Assembly: GCA_900541395.1 (NCBI GenBank)
Contig: UQJT01000008.1
Coordinates: forward strand, 25,056 to 89,055
Reading direction: 5' to 3'
Length of the DNA: 64,000 bases
DNA from: an uncultured Desulfovibrio sp.
Lineage (GTDB): Bacteria > Desulfobacterota > Desulfovibrionia > Desulfovibrionales > Desulfovibrionaceae
The notes under the pieces are model-generated. The model made no database searches, had not been told where the DNA came from, and worked only from the letters and a program-made list of their open reading frames with translations. A program made the position numbers and the translations under genes. Shown in pieces: positions 9,155 to 18,060 of this stretch. How positions within the stretch are numbered: the first letter of the stretch is position 1; the number at the start of each line of letters is the position of its first letter.

Positions 9155-9817
9155 ATGAACACTCTGTACAATTTCGCGACGGGCCCCCTGGCGTGGCTGG
9201 CGTTTGTGGTGTGCATCGGCGGCATCATCTGGCGGCTGTGGTCTTACGCCCTGCTGGCCCGGATGCGGGACGGATCGGCCCTGGCCTATATCAGGCCCAA
9301 GTATTCTCTCATTTCCTTTTTTCGCTGGACGGTGCCCTACGCCACCTGCGGCTGGCGGGCCAATCCCCGCCTTACCCTGGCCAGCTTCATCCTGCATCTG
9401 GGTTTGTTCGTTTCCATACTGTTCTATTCGGGCCACAACGTGATGTGGGACTACAATTTCGGCTTTTCCCTGCCGTCCCTGCCCGACCTGGTGGTGAGCA
9501 TCCTGGTGTTCGCGGCCATTCTGGCCTGCATTTTCCTGGGGGTGCGGCGGCTGTACATCTCGGCCGCGTCGCACGTGGTGACCCGCCGGGCCGACTGGAT
9601 CGGCCTGGTGCTGGTGACCGCCACGCTGGTCAGCGGCTTCGCTTCCGCCCAGGGGTTCGGCGATCAGGGCATTATGACCCTGCTGCACGTCCTTTGCGGC
9701 GAGGCCCTGCTGGTCTGCCTGCCGTTCACACGGCTCAGCCACGCCTTTCTCATCCCCTTCACCCGCGCGTATATGGGGTCCGAGTCCATCGGCGTCCGGC
9801 GCACCTGTGACTGGTAA
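9155..9817 (+). CDS. tmcC: Tmc complex subunit C, cytochrome b-like membrane protein
   Basis: A 220-residue integral membrane protein of the NarI/DsrM/HmcE-like group. About five helices are visible: residues 10-27, 74-92 (LASFILHLGLFVSILFYSG), 110-130, 145-165 and 180-200. Conserved His in helix 2 (ILHLG, GHN) and near helix 5 (LLHVLCGE, LSHAFL) could be haem b ligands. It anchors the complex and passes electrons between the periplasmic cytochrome TmcA and the cytoplasmic iron-sulfur protein TmcB. The spacing to tmcB is 17 bases, with a GGAGG site between them. Assignment rests on operon context as well as sequence. Confidence 0.88.
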   Translation: MNTLYNFATGPLAWLAFVVCIGGIIWRLWSYALLARMRDGSALAYIRPKYSLISFFRWTVPYATCGWRANPRLTLASFILHLGLFVSILFYSGHNVMWDYNFGFSLPSLPDLVVSILVFAAILACIFLGVRRLYISAASHVVTRRADWIGLVLVTATLVSGFASAQGFGDQGIMTLLHVLCGEALLVCLPFTRLSHAFLIPFTRAYMGSESIGVRRTCDW

Positions 9818-9834
9818 GGCCCGGGAGGAACATC

Positions 9835-11151
9835 ATGGGTATTGAAGAACGCAAAATAGAAGACGTCAATCTGATGCGGGGGGCGGGCCTGCTCACGCGC
9901 GACCGGATCATCAAGGTGATCCGCGACGTGTTGAAGGGCGAGGCCGGAGCCCGCGTCAAGATTTACGAAAAGACCTGCATGCGCTGCGGCGCGTGCGCCA
10001 AGGGCTGTCATTTCAGCCTGTCGCATCCCGACGATCCGTCCTACGCTCCGGTGGCCAAGCTCGACAAGACCATTTTCAAGATGATGCGGCGGCGGGGCGA
10101 CCTGAGCCCGGAGGAAATGTACGGCGTGGCCCAGATGGCCTTCACCGAGTGCAACCTGTGCCGCCGCTGCATCCATTACTGTCCCATCGGGGTGGACATC
10201 GCGTACCTGATGAGCCTGGTGCGCCGGATATGCAACAAACTGGGCCTGGTGCCCGCCTTCATTCAGGACACGGCCAACAGCCATTCCGCCACCATGAACC
10301 AGATGTGGGTGCGCGAGGACGAATGGCTCGACAGCCTGGTCTGGCAGGAGGAGGAAGCGCGCGAGGAGTTCCCCGGTCTGCGTATCCCCCTGGACAAAGA
10401 GGGCGCGGATTTCATGTATTCGGTCATCGCGCCCGAGCCCAAGTTCCGTACTCAGCTCATCTATCAGGCGGCCGCCATTTTTCATCAGGCGGGCTGCGAC
10501 TGGACCATGCCCTCGCGTCCCGGCTGGGACAACAGCGACATGTGCATGTTCACGGGCGATTACGAAATGATGGGTCGCCTCAAGCGGGCCCACTTCGAGC
10601 TGGCCCAGAAGCTGCGCGTGCGGCGCATCGTCATGGGCGAGTGCGGCCACGCCTTCCGCTCGGTGTACGATCAGGGCAATCGCTGGCTGGCCTGGAAGGA
10701 TTCGCCGGTGCCCGTGGTGCACGCCATCGAATTCTACTGGGAACTGCTCAACGAGGGCAAGATCAAGCTGGCCCGCAAGCTTGAGGAGCCGGTGACCATC
10801 CACGACCCCTGCAACACCATCCGCGGCCGCGGCCTGGCGGACAAGCTGCGCGACGTGGTGCACGCCCTGTGCGCCAACGTGGTGGAGATGACGCCCAACC
10901 GCGAGCACAACTTCTGTTGCAGCGCCGGAGGCGGCATCATCAACTGCGGACCGCCCTTCAAGCGGGTGCGCATGGAAGGCAACAGCGTCAAGGCCGATCA
11001 GCTCCGCAATACCGGGGTGGGCATCGTGGTGGCCCCCTGTCACAACTGTCACGGCGGCCTGGACGACATCATCAATCATTATAAGCTGGGCATGCATCCC
11101 AAGTTCATCGGCGATCTCATTTACGAGCTGATGGAAAAGCCCGACGCTTAA
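9835..11151 (+). CDS. tmcB: Tmc complex subunit B, CCG-domain iron-sulfur protein
   Basis: A 438-residue cytoplasmic iron-sulfur subunit related to HmcF, DsrK and HdrD. Two [4Fe-4S] motifs are seen: C48-x2-C51-x2-C54-x3-C58 and C106-x2-C109-x2-C112-x3-C116. The C-terminal half carries two CCG-type cysteine sets (GECGHAF, HDPCN, NFCCSAGGG, APCHNCHGG), the kind that binds the noncubane cluster site in heterodisulfide reductase. It probably accepts electrons that TmcC carries across the membrane and delivers them to a cytoplasmic partner of the sulfate-reduction pathway. Full length, with no membrane helices. Confidence 0.92.
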   Translation: MGIEERKIEDVNLMRGAGLLTRDRIIKVIRDVLKGEAGARVKIYEKTCMRCGACAKGCHFSLSHPDDPSYAPVAKLDKTIFKMMRRRGDLSPEEMYGVAQMAFTECNLCRRCIHYCPIGVDIAYLMSLVRRICNKLGLVPAFIQDTANSHSATMNQMWVREDEWLDSLVWQEEEAREEFPGLRIPLDKEGADFMYSVIAPEPKFRTQLIYQAAAIFHQAGCDWTMPSRPGWDNSDMCMFTGDYEMMGRLKRAHFELAQKLRVRRIVMGECGHAFRSVYDQGNRWLAWKDSPVPVVHAIEFYWELLNEGKIKLARKLEEPVTIHDPCNTIRGRGLADKLRDVVHALCANVVEMTPNREHNFCCSAGGGIINCGPPFKRVRMEGNSVKADQLRNTGVGIVVAPCHNCHGGLDDIINHYKLGMHPKFIGDLIYELMEKPDA

Positions 11152-11160
11152 GGCGGCGTC

Positions 11161-11200
11161 GCCGGAGCCCCGCCCGCCGCGCGGCGGGCGGGGCTCCGGC
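11161..11200 (+). repeat. Perfect 40-base palindrome between tmcB and tmcA
   Basis: Bases 11161-11180 are followed directly by their exact reverse complement, 11181-11200. In RNA this is a very stable GC hairpin with no U-tract after it. It lies 10 bases after the tmcB stop and 27 before the tmcA start. A role in mRNA processing or stability, setting higher tmcA output, is more likely than termination. Confidence 0.85.
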
Positions 11201-11227
11201 GCCCGACGGAACCGACTGGAGAACACT

Positions 11228-11599
11228 ATGTCCCTGCACACCATCGCCCGCGCCGGGCTTGTCGTCGCTCTGCTGGCGGGACTGGCCGGAAACGCCGCCG
11301 CCCTGACTCTGTCTTCCGACGAGTTCAAGCATCCCCGCCGCCCGGCCGTGAACTTCGACCATGACGGCCATAACGAACGGGCCGGACTGGGCGATAACTG
11401 CGTGATATGCCATCACAGCGGCGAAAACGGCGTCATCGACCCCGACGCCTCGTCGGAAGGCGTGCCCTGTTCCGATTGCCACAAGGTCGACGCCCCGCGC
11501 GGCACCACGCCGCTGATGCGGGCCTATCACCGGCAGTGCATCAGTTGCCATGTGGACACCAACAAGGGGCCGAGCACCTGCGGAGGCTGTCACAAGTAG
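11228..11599 (+). CDS. tmcA: Type II tetrahaem cytochrome c3 (TmcA)
   Basis: A 123-residue exported cytochrome. A signal peptide of about 25 residues (hydrophobic core LVVALLAGLAGNAAA) precedes four haem c sites: C58-VI-C61-H62, C81-SD-C84-H85, C104-IS-C107-H108 and C118-GG-C121-H122. Distal His candidates are His35, His45, His48, His63 and His101. Number and spacing fit acidic type II cytochrome c3, the periplasmic electron entry point of Tmc, reduced by hydrogenases through type I c3. The gene is last in the tmcDCBA set and has a GGAGA ribosome site. The upstream palindrome may uncouple its expression from tmcB. Confidence 0.93.
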   Translation: MSLHTIARAGLVVALLAGLAGNAAALTLSSDEFKHPRRPAVNFDHDGHNERAGLGDNCVICHHSGENGVIDPDASSEGVPCSDCHKVDAPRGTTPLMRAYHRQCISCHVDTNKGPSTCGGCHK

Positions 11600-11662
11600 G
11601 CGGCGCGCCGCCCGCGGGCGGTCGCTCTTGGAACATTTTTGACCATGCTGAGGAGTCGCCCG

Positions 11663-12127
11663 ATGCTCAACAACAATATGCCTTCCTCCTCCGCCGACGG
11701 GGACGGCGTCCGCGCGGCGCAGGCCGGGGCGGAGTCCAGGCCCAAGATGGTTCTCACCATCGACGACGATCCGTATATCCGCAAGTACATCACGGAACTT
11801 TTGTCCGACAACGGCTACGAAACCTGCTCCGCGGCTTCCGTGGAAGAGGCGCTGGAAGTGCTCAAAACCCGGCGTCCCGATCTGGTGACGCTGGATATGG
11901 AAATGCCCGACGAATGGGGGCCGCGCTTCTACCGCAAGATGACCATGATGCCCGAATACAAGGATATGCCGGTCATCGTGATCAGCGGCCTGCAGGGTAT
12001 CCACCTGGCTATCCGCAACGCCGTGGCCTCGCTGCAAAAGCCGTTCAACCCCGAAGAATTGTTGGCCATCGTCGACCGCGTGCTCTCTTCCGACGAGGAG
12101 ATCCGCAAGGCTATGGACGGCGAATAA
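11663..12127 (+). CDS. Single-domain response regulator
   Basis: A receiver-only protein of 154 residues with an unstructured N-terminus of about 27 residues. Acidic pocket D34-D36, phospho-acceptor D78 (LVTLDMEMP), and the switch Lys in SLQKPFNPEELL are all present. There is no output domain, so it should act through protein contact or phosphorelay, like DivK/CheY-type proteins. The start at 11663 follows an AGGAG site. An upstream TTG at 11639 is possible but lacks one. It follows tmcA by 63 bases and precedes a hybrid kinase, an arrangement also seen beside tmc genes in Desulfovibrio, so the pair may regulate or respond to this redox module. Confidence 0.88.
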   Translation: MLNNNMPSSSADGDGVRAAQAGAESRPKMVLTIDDDPYIRKYITELLSDNGYETCSAASVEEALEVLKTRRPDLVTLDMEMPDEWGPRFYRKMTMMPEYKDMPVIVISGLQGIHLAIRNAVASLQKPFNPEELLAIVDRVLSSDEEIRKAMDGE

Positions 12128-12387
12128 ATCCGGATGCGGCCGTTCCGGATGCCGGGGCGGCCGTTGTTCGGGTCCGGCTTGGGATTTTGTGGATAAGGAG
12201 AACCGGCGGTCGCCAGTGCGGCTGGACATGACGCCGCCTGCCGCCGTTTGACCGCGCCGCCCGGAAGCTTCGGCCCGGTCCGCGTTCCGGCGCGGAATGT
12301 TCCTTTGGTACCGGCGGCGGCCGCGCCTGACATGGCGACTTCTCTCCTCAGGCGCGCCGCTTCTGAAGACGACGCGAGGACAGGCCC

Positions 12388-14316
12388 ATGAAGGAAACCA
12401 TACTGCTCGTGGATGACGAACAACAGGTCCGCGTCCATGTGGGACTTACCCTGCGCAACGCCGGCTATGCCGTGTTGACGGCCGGTTCCGGGGAGGAGGC
12501 CTTGCAGACCTTCGCCCGCCGGCGCACCTCCATCGCCATTGTGGATGCGGGGTTGGCCGACCTGTCCGGTCTGGAGCTGCTCAAACGCTGGAAAGCCATC
12601 GCCCCGGATACGGAAATCATCCTGACCCTGGACCGCGACAAGCTCGACCTTGCGGGGGAAAGTCTCAAGCTGGAGGCTTCGGACGTGCTGTTCAGGCCCG
12701 TGGACCCCGAAGTTCTGTTGATTGTGGTGAAGCGCGCGCAGGAGCGTATTTCCATGCGCAGCGAACTGCACGAGTGCACCATCAATCTGGAAAGCGTCAT
12801 CAAGCAAAAATCCGCCCAGATCGTGGCCTCGGAACGCAAGCTGGCCGCCCGGCAGGCGGTGGACGGCTTCGCCTTCGGGCTGCACGCGCTCATGAATTCC
12901 ATGAGCGGCGATCAACGTACCTTCAACGAACTGCCCTGCTTCGTGGCGGTGCACGATCGCTACATGCAAATTCAGATGGTCAACGATTTGTACCGCGAAC
13001 GCCTGGGCAACCTGGTGGGCGAAGCCAGTTGGACCCCCTACGTGCATACCGAGGATCAGGCCCTGCTGCCGGTGGAGCGGGCCATTGTGGAGGGCCACGG
13101 CGTACGCGGCGAAGCCGTGTTGCGGGCCAAGGACGGCGCGGAAATTCCCGTCATGGTGCACACCGCGCCCATCCTCAACAACGAGGGCGAGGTGGAGCTG
13201 GTATTGGAACTGTCGGTGGACATCCAGGAAAGCCGCCGCCTGCGCGACGAACTGCGCCACACCCGTGAACGCTACCGTCAGCTTTTTGAGGAGAGCCCTT
13301 CGTATGTGTCGGTAGTGGACCGCGAATACCGCATTCTCGAAGCCAACCGGGCCTACCGCAATACGTTCGGCCCCCACGGAAGCAAGCACTGTTACGAGCA
13401 ATTCATGCAGTCGGGCGAAATCTGCGACGACTGTCCCGTACGCCAGACCTTTCAGGAGGGCTGTTCCCGCCACACCGAAAAGGTGGTCATCGCCCGCGAC
13501 GGCCTGCCCATCAACGTGTTGGTATGGACGGCTCCGCTGCGGGACGAGTCGGGCAAGATCACCCAGTGCATCGAAATGGCCACCGACATCACCGAACTGC
13601 GCCGCCTTCAGGATCGTCTGGCCTCGCTGGGGCTGCTCATGGGGTCCACGGCCCACGGCATCAAGGGAATGCTGACCGCTTTGGACGGCAGCGTCTATCG
13701 CCTGGGCGCGGGCCTGGAACGGGGCGACGAACCCCGCATGCGCGATTCGCTTAAGGATTTGAAGGACATGGTGGGCCGTCTGCGCAAGATGGTGCTCGAC
13801 ATCCTGTATTTCGCCAAAGAGCGCGAACTGGACCGCTCCGATCTGGACCTGGGCGAATTTCTGGGCACGGTGGTGGGCACGGTGTCGGACAAGGCCGCCG
13901 CGGCCGGAATCGCCGTGGAGCTGGAAAACAAGGATGCGGGCATAATTTCGGCCGACGCCTCCACCCTCAGTTCCGCCCTGGTCAATCTGCTCGAAAACGC
14001 CGTGGACGCCTGCCGGGCCGATTCCAAGCCCGAACACAAGGTGCGCGTGGTGGCCGCAGGCAGGCCCGACACCGTGGACATCCGCGTGGAAGACAACGGC
14101 ATCGGCATGAGCGAGGAAGCCCGCGCCAAGTTGTTCACCCTGTTCTTTTCGTCCAAGGGCAAGGGCGGCACCGGCATCGGCCTGTATGTGGCCCGTCAGA
14201 TCGTCATGCAGCACGGCGGCCGCATCGAGGTCGAATCCATCCAGGGCGCGGGCAGCGTGTTCACCGTCGTCCTGCCCCGCCTCGCCCCCCCGGCCGCTCC
14301 CCGGCCGGGCGCTTAA
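12388..14316 (+). CDS. Receiver-PAS-PAS hybrid sensor histidine kinase
   Basis: The 642-residue protein starts with a receiver domain (VDDE at 8-11, Asp53 as phospho-acceptor), then a coiled linker, a PAS domain (about 165-290), a second PAS (about 300-400), and HisKA/HATPase domains. The H-box is STAHGIKG with His423, and the N-box (LVNLLENAVDA), G1 (VEDNGIGM) and G2 (GGTGIGL) boxes are intact. The second PAS has a cysteine cluster C335, C346-x2-C349, C359 that could bind a metal or sense redox state. There is no membrane helix, so it is cytoplasmic. An N-terminal receiver lets it take part in a phosphorelay with the preceding response regulator. Confidence 0.9.
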   Translation: MKETILLVDDEQQVRVHVGLTLRNAGYAVLTAGSGEEALQTFARRRTSIAIVDAGLADLSGLELLKRWKAIAPDTEIILTLDRDKLDLAGESLKLEASDVLFRPVDPEVLLIVVKRAQERISMRSELHECTINLESVIKQKSAQIVASERKLAARQAVDGFAFGLHALMNSMSGDQRTFNELPCFVAVHDRYMQIQMVNDLYRERLGNLVGEASWTPYVHTEDQALLPVERAIVEGHGVRGEAVLRAKDGAEIPVMVHTAPILNNEGEVELVLELSVDIQESRRLRDELRHTRERYRQLFEESPSYVSVVDREYRILEANRAYRNTFGPHGSKHCYEQFMQSGEICDDCPVRQTFQEGCSRHTEKVVIARDGLPINVLVWTAPLRDESGKITQCIEMATDITELRRLQDRLASLGLLMGSTAHGIKGMLTALDGSVYRLGAGLERGDEPRMRDSLKDLKDMVGRLRKMVLDILYFAKERELDRSDLDLGEFLGTVVGTVSDKAAAAGIAVELENKDAGIISADASTLSSALVNLLENAVDACRADSKPEHKVRVVAAGRPDTVDIRVEDNGIGMSEEARAKLFTLFFSSKGKGGTGIGLYVARQIVMQHGGRIEVESIQGAGSVFTVVLPRLAPPAAPRPGA

Positions 14317-14319
14317 GAG

Positions 14320-14352
14320 AAAGATTGGGGAGGCGTTGCCTCCCCAATCTTT
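14320..14352 (+). terminator. Rho-independent-like terminator
   Basis: A perfect 15-bp stem (14320-14334 with 14338-14352) and a 3-base loop sit 4 bases after the kinase stop. The A-run before and TTT at the end make it work in either direction. It ends the tmc-associated transcript. Confidence 0.85.
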
Positions 14353-14637
14353 GAAAGGCAGCCGGGCTTCCAGCCCGGCCAAAGGCAGGCTTCGACCACC
14401 GTTGGCGGAAGCGCGCCGGAACAAACCTTTGGTTTGTTCCGGCTCCGCTTCGCGCGACATTAGGCCGCTCCTCGCCCCCCCCTCCATGCCGCCTTCCAGG
14501 CGGCGGGGGGTCGTCATCTCTGCTCTCGATGCCCGTAGGCCTCGCGTTGCTCGGCAACGGGCACGGCCCCTGCGGGGCCGCCCGGTAGGTCGGTCTCAAA
14601 GCTCGCTACGCTCGCGCCTCCGGCGGTTTAAGGATGG
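14353..14637. repeat. Hairpin-rich intergenic repeat cluster
   Basis: Several inverted repeats are packed here. The best is 14415-14427 paired with 14431-14443 (13 bp, TTT loop); others are GCCGGGCTTCCAGCCCGGC (14360-14378) and GGCCCCTGCGGGGCC. The end (14600-14630) shares GCCTCCGGCGGTT(T)AA with the complement of the 6081-6431 gap. No gene is seen. Confidence 0.6.
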
Positions 14638-16044
14638 TCAGCAGTTGACCATGCTGACGGCGAGGCCGCCGAGGGAGGTTTCCTTGAACTTGGCGTTCAT
14701 CTCGCGGCCGGTTTCGGCCATGGCGGCGATGGCGGAATCCAGACTGACGCGGTGGTGGTAGGGGTTTTCGGTGCTGGCCAGCAGGAAGGCATTGTAGGCT
14801 TTGACCGCGCCCATGGCGTTGCGTTCGATGCAGGGTATCTGCACGTAGCCGCCCACGGGGTCGCAGGTCAGACCCAGATGGTGCTCCAGGGCGATTTCGG
14901 CCGCGTTTTCCGTGGTCTGGGCCGACGCGCCCCGGGCGTGGGCCACCAGGGCGGCGGCCATGGCCGAGGCCACGCCCACTTCGCCCTGGCATCCCACCTC
15001 GGCCCCGGCGATGGCCGCGTTGCGCTTGGCCAGAAAGGCCACGGCCGCGGCGGCCAGCATGCCTTCGCGCAGAGCCCGGTCGCCGATGGACTGATCGTGG
15101 CGCATGGCGTAGAGCAGGGCGGGCATGACCCCGGCCGCCCCGCAGGTGGGGGCGGTGACGATGACTCCGCCGTCGGCGTTTTCCTCGGCGGTGGCCAGAG
15201 CGTAGGCGTTGAGCCGGGCCAGGAAGCGATCGCTGCCGATGGGCATGTGGGCCGCTTTGTCGTACAGCGCCCCGGCCTTGCGCTGGACGCCCAGGGTGCC
15301 GGGCAGCGGGCCCGAGGCCGCCAGCCCGTGGCGCACGCTGTCCAGCATGGTTTCCAGCAGCCCTTCCAGCTTTTCCAGAATGGCCGCGCGGCCCATGCCG
15401 GTGATGGCGATCTCGTTTTCCAGCATGAGTTCGTGCAGAGTGAGCCCGCTGACGCGCAGAATTTCTTTGAGATCGCGCATGGTGCGGTAAGGATGGACCG
15501 GGAGTCCGCGTTCCGGTTCGCTCCAGCCTTCCCACTGGATGAAGCCTCCGCCCACGGAATAATATTCTTTTTCCAGCAGGGTTTCGCCCCGGCCGTCGTG
15601 CAGGGACAGAACCAGGGTGTTGCTGTAGGGGCGGTCGTGCTGGATGCGGTCGTGGACGACGTCGTCCAGGCGCGCGCGCACCGTGTGGCGGCCCAGGGGC
15701 TGAGCGTGGTCCGCGTGGCGATCGGCCGCCAGATTTTTCAACAGGCCGGGCGGACATTGCGAGGGTTGATAGCCGAGAAGCCCGGCCACCACCGCCGCGT
15801 CCGTGCCGTGGCCCGCGCCCGTGGCGCTGAGCGAGCCGAACAGCCGGACCCGGAAGCGCCAGTCGTCTTCGCTCGCGCTTCCGGTCGCGGCGCCGCCGAC
15901 CTGGTCCGCCCCGGCCAGGGCCGCGCTACGGCGCAGAAAGTCGTACCCGGCCTTCATGGGCCCCATCGTGTGCGAACTGGAGGGACCGGGACCGCATTCA
16001 AACAGGTCGAACAACGAAGTTTCGATGGGCGTCGATTCCGACAT
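14638..16044 (-). CDS. sdaA: L-serine ammonia-lyase, iron-sulfur dependent
   Basis: Converts L-serine to pyruvate and ammonia with a [4Fe-4S] cluster. The 468-residue single-chain form has the beta domain first (SLFDLFECGPGPSSSHTMGP at residues 10-29, the family opening) and the alpha domain after it. Cluster cysteines are expected in APTCGAAGVMP, LTCDPVGGYVQIPC and the nearby IERNAMGAVKAYNA region. The chain closes with TSLGGLAVSMVNC, the C-terminal Cys tail typical of SdaA/TdcG. Cytoplasmic. It is transcribed alone on the minus strand, 244 bases downstream of the sigma-54 activator gene. A pyruvate-yielding role suits a sulfate reducer that oxidises pyruvate. Confidence 0.95.
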   Translation of the reverse strand: MSESTPIETSLFDLFECGPGPSSSHTMGPMKAGYDFLRRSAALAGADQVGGAATGSASEDDWRFRVRLFGSLSATGAGHGTDAAVVAGLLGYQPSQCPPGLLKNLAADRHADHAQPLGRHTVRARLDDVVHDRIQHDRPYSNTLVLSLHDGRGETLLEKEYYSVGGGFIQWEGWSEPERGLPVHPYRTMRDLKEILRVSGLTLHELMLENEIAITGMGRAAILEKLEGLLETMLDSVRHGLAASGPLPGTLGVQRKAGALYDKAAHMPIGSDRFLARLNAYALATAEENADGGVIVTAPTCGAAGVMPALLYAMRHDQSIGDRALREGMLAAAAVAFLAKRNAAIAGAEVGCQGEVGVASAMAAALVAHARGASAQTTENAAEIALEHHLGLTCDPVGGYVQIPCIERNAMGAVKAYNAFLLASTENPYHHRVSLDSAIAAMAETGREMNAKFKETSLGGLAVSMVNC

Positions 16045-16288
16045 ATATTTTCCTTAGTGCTTTTTGCAAACCATGATTACGGGTTTCCGACGGCAACCGC
16101 GTGCCGCAAAGGCAGCCCGTGTTCCACGAGGGCCGGGACGGACCCTGTTTGGCGCAAGCTTGATCCGTCACTTTTTCATGACGCGCGGCAGGCTTTGCCG
16201 ACGGCCGCTTCCGCTCGCGTTTTGCGCGGAAACGCTTCGCCCCCTCCGGCGTTTATCGGTACGATCAGGCGACCGAAAAGGAAAGGGT

Positions 16289-17860
16289 TTATTTGCGCTC
16301 GCCGCGTCCGTGGGGCACGCCGTACTTGCGCAGCTTGTCCCGCAGGGTGCTGTAATGGAGCCCGGTCAGTTCGGCCGCGCCGCCGGGGCCGCGTATCTTG
16401 CCCCCGCAGCGTTCCAGGGCGCGCGTCAGATACTCCCGCGCTTCGTCGTTCCAGGGCCGGAGGTCTGCCGGGGGAGAGGGCGGCGCGGCGTCCGCCGGGG
16501 CCTCCGAAGCCCGAACCGGAGCGGCCTGAGGCTCGGGCAGGCGAAAACGCAGGGGACCGGAGCCGCACAGGGCCAGGGCCTCTTCCATGACGTTGCGCAG
16601 TTCGCGCACGTTGCCGGGCCAGGGATAGGCCAGCAGACGTCGGCGTTCGGTGTCCGGCACCTGGGGAACCAGCACGCCGAAACGGTTGGCCGCCTGTTCC
16701 AGAAAATGCCGCAGCAGCAGGGGGATGTCCTGCACCCGTTCGCGCAGGGGAGGAATGCGCAGCGAAACCACGCGCAGCCGGTAGTACAGATCCTCGCGGA
16801 ACCGGCCGCGCTCGACCATGCTTTCAAGGTCGCGGTGGGTGGCGGCCACCAGACGAAAATCCACCGGCAGCGGGCCGCTGCCGCCCACCCGCTCCACGCA
16901 TTTTTCCTGCAGCACGCGCAACAGCCGGGCCTGAACGTCCAAGGGAAGTTCGGCCACCTCGTCCAGAAACAGGGTGCCGCCCTGGGCCCGCTCGAAGCGG
17001 CCTTTGTGATCGCCCGTGGCCCCGGTGAACGCGCCCTTGACGTGGCCGAACAATTCGCTGTCGATGAGCGAGGGCGGAATGGCCCCGCAGTTCACGGCCA
17101 CAAAAGGCCGGTTGCGCCGGGGCGAGAGATCGTGCAGGGCCTTGGCCGCCATTTCCTTGCCGGTGCCCGTTTCGCCCCGGATGAGCACGGCCACGTCCAG
17201 CGGAGCCACCTGGCGCAACTGCTCCATAACCGTCTTGAGACCGCCCCCGGCCCCGATCATGCGCACCTCGTCCAGCCCCGACAACCTTTGGCGCAACGTG
17301 CGGTTGTCCCGGTAAATCTGGTCCTTGAGGCGTTCCAGTTCCCAGTATTGGAACCAGGCGTTGATAAAGATGCTCAGCGGGGGAGCCACCGCGTTGATGA
17401 CCGCGAGCATGGCGGGCGTGACGACGCTCCCCGGCTCGAAGTGGAAGGTGGCGCCGCCGTACAGTTTGTTGTCGTAGGCCAGCCGGTGGGCGTAGAAGGG
17501 GTAGCCCGGGTGTCCGTCGGGGCCCGCGCCGTGTCGGTACAGGGGGGCCAGGGGATGACGCTCGTTGTCGATCAGGGCGTCCATAGCCTCGTGCGGGTCG
17601 AAAAAACGCAGCGAGCGGGCCAGGGCAAGCTGTTCGTCCGTCAGGGGAAAGGAATGGAAAATGCGCACCGTGCCCTGATCCGAGGTGCGGCAGATGGCGA
17701 ACAGGGTTCCGGCCGCCTCGTCGAAACGGCCCAGGACAATGTGCCGCAACGGCATGGATGAACGCAGAGCCTGAAAAAAGGCGGTCATGGCGGTTTCCAG
17801 GTCCATGCTGCCGCATAATTGCTGGGTGGCCTTCCAGGCCAGGGCGTAGACGGTGTTCAT
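16289..17860 (-). CDS. Sigma-54-dependent transcriptional activator (GAF-AAA-Fis)
   Basis: A 523-residue enhancer-binding protein. Residues 1-170 form a GAF-like sensory domain. The AAA+ domain follows, with Walker A GETGTGKE, sigma-54 contact loop GAFTGA, Walker B GGTLFLDEV and the arginine-finger region. A Fis-type helix-turn-helix ends the chain (GGAAELTGLHYSTLRDKLRKYG). There is no receiver domain, so it probably binds a small molecule directly. It is divergent from the sulfatase-like gene, whose promoter has a strong -24/-12 element and GAGCGG inverted repeats upstream, so that gene and the MFS transporter are the probable targets. The ribosome site before 17860 is weak. Confidence 0.92.
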   Translation of the reverse strand: MNTVYALAWKATQQLCGSMDLETAMTAFFQALRSSMPLRHIVLGRFDEAAGTLFAICRTSDQGTVRIFHSFPLTDEQLALARSLRFFDPHEAMDALIDNERHPLAPLYRHGAGPDGHPGYPFYAHRLAYDNKLYGGATFHFEPGSVVTPAMLAVINAVAPPLSIFINAWFQYWELERLKDQIYRDNRTLRQRLSGLDEVRMIGAGGGLKTVMEQLRQVAPLDVAVLIRGETGTGKEMAAKALHDLSPRRNRPFVAVNCGAIPPSLIDSELFGHVKGAFTGATGDHKGRFERAQGGTLFLDEVAELPLDVQARLLRVLQEKCVERVGGSGPLPVDFRLVAATHRDLESMVERGRFREDLYYRLRVVSLRIPPLRERVQDIPLLLRHFLEQAANRFGVLVPQVPDTERRRLLAYPWPGNVRELRNVMEEALALCGSGPLRFRLPEPQAAPVRASEAPADAAPPSPPADLRPWNDEAREYLTRALERCGGKIRGPGGAAELTGLHYSTLRDKLRKYGVPHGRGERK

Positions 17861-17877
17861 GAAAAAAGAGTGACATG

Positions 17878-17934
17878 CCGCTCATAAAAAAGCAAGGAGC
17901 GGTATAACGTTCTTTAATGAGCGGTAAACCGCTC
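17878..17934. promoter_or_regulatory. GAGCGG inverted-repeat activator sites
   Basis: Four half-sites occur: CCGCTC (17878-17883), GAGCGG (17897-17902), and the perfect dyad GAGCGGTAAACCGCTC (17919-17934). They lie 110-170 bases upstream of the sigma-54 promoter, the usual distance for enhancer-binding proteins, and just before the start of the activator gene itself, so they may also autoregulate it. Confidence 0.7.
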
Positions 17935-18045
17935 CTATCGATCGTTTCCTCCGGTTCCGGCCAGGCTTGACGTGACGACAAAGCGCAAAGATAGACTAAA
18001 TAAATCAATATAATGGACTGTCGATGGAAGTCTTGCTGCGGACAT

Positions 18046-18060
18046 TGGCACGGTGATTGC
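18046..18060 (+). promoter_or_regulatory. Sigma-54 promoter of the sulfatase-like gene
   Basis: TGGCAC-N5-TTGC is an exact match to the -24/-12 consensus, with GG (18047-18048) and GC (18059-18060) 12 bases apart. Transcription should begin near 18072, giving a 40-base leader before the ATG at 18113. Confidence 0.9.

Noticed and set aside
11929..14517. Open frame of 862 codons antisense to the response regulator and kinase
   Set aside because: The kinase on the plus strand has complete, ordered motifs. The antisense product is His/Gln/Gly-rich without family features.
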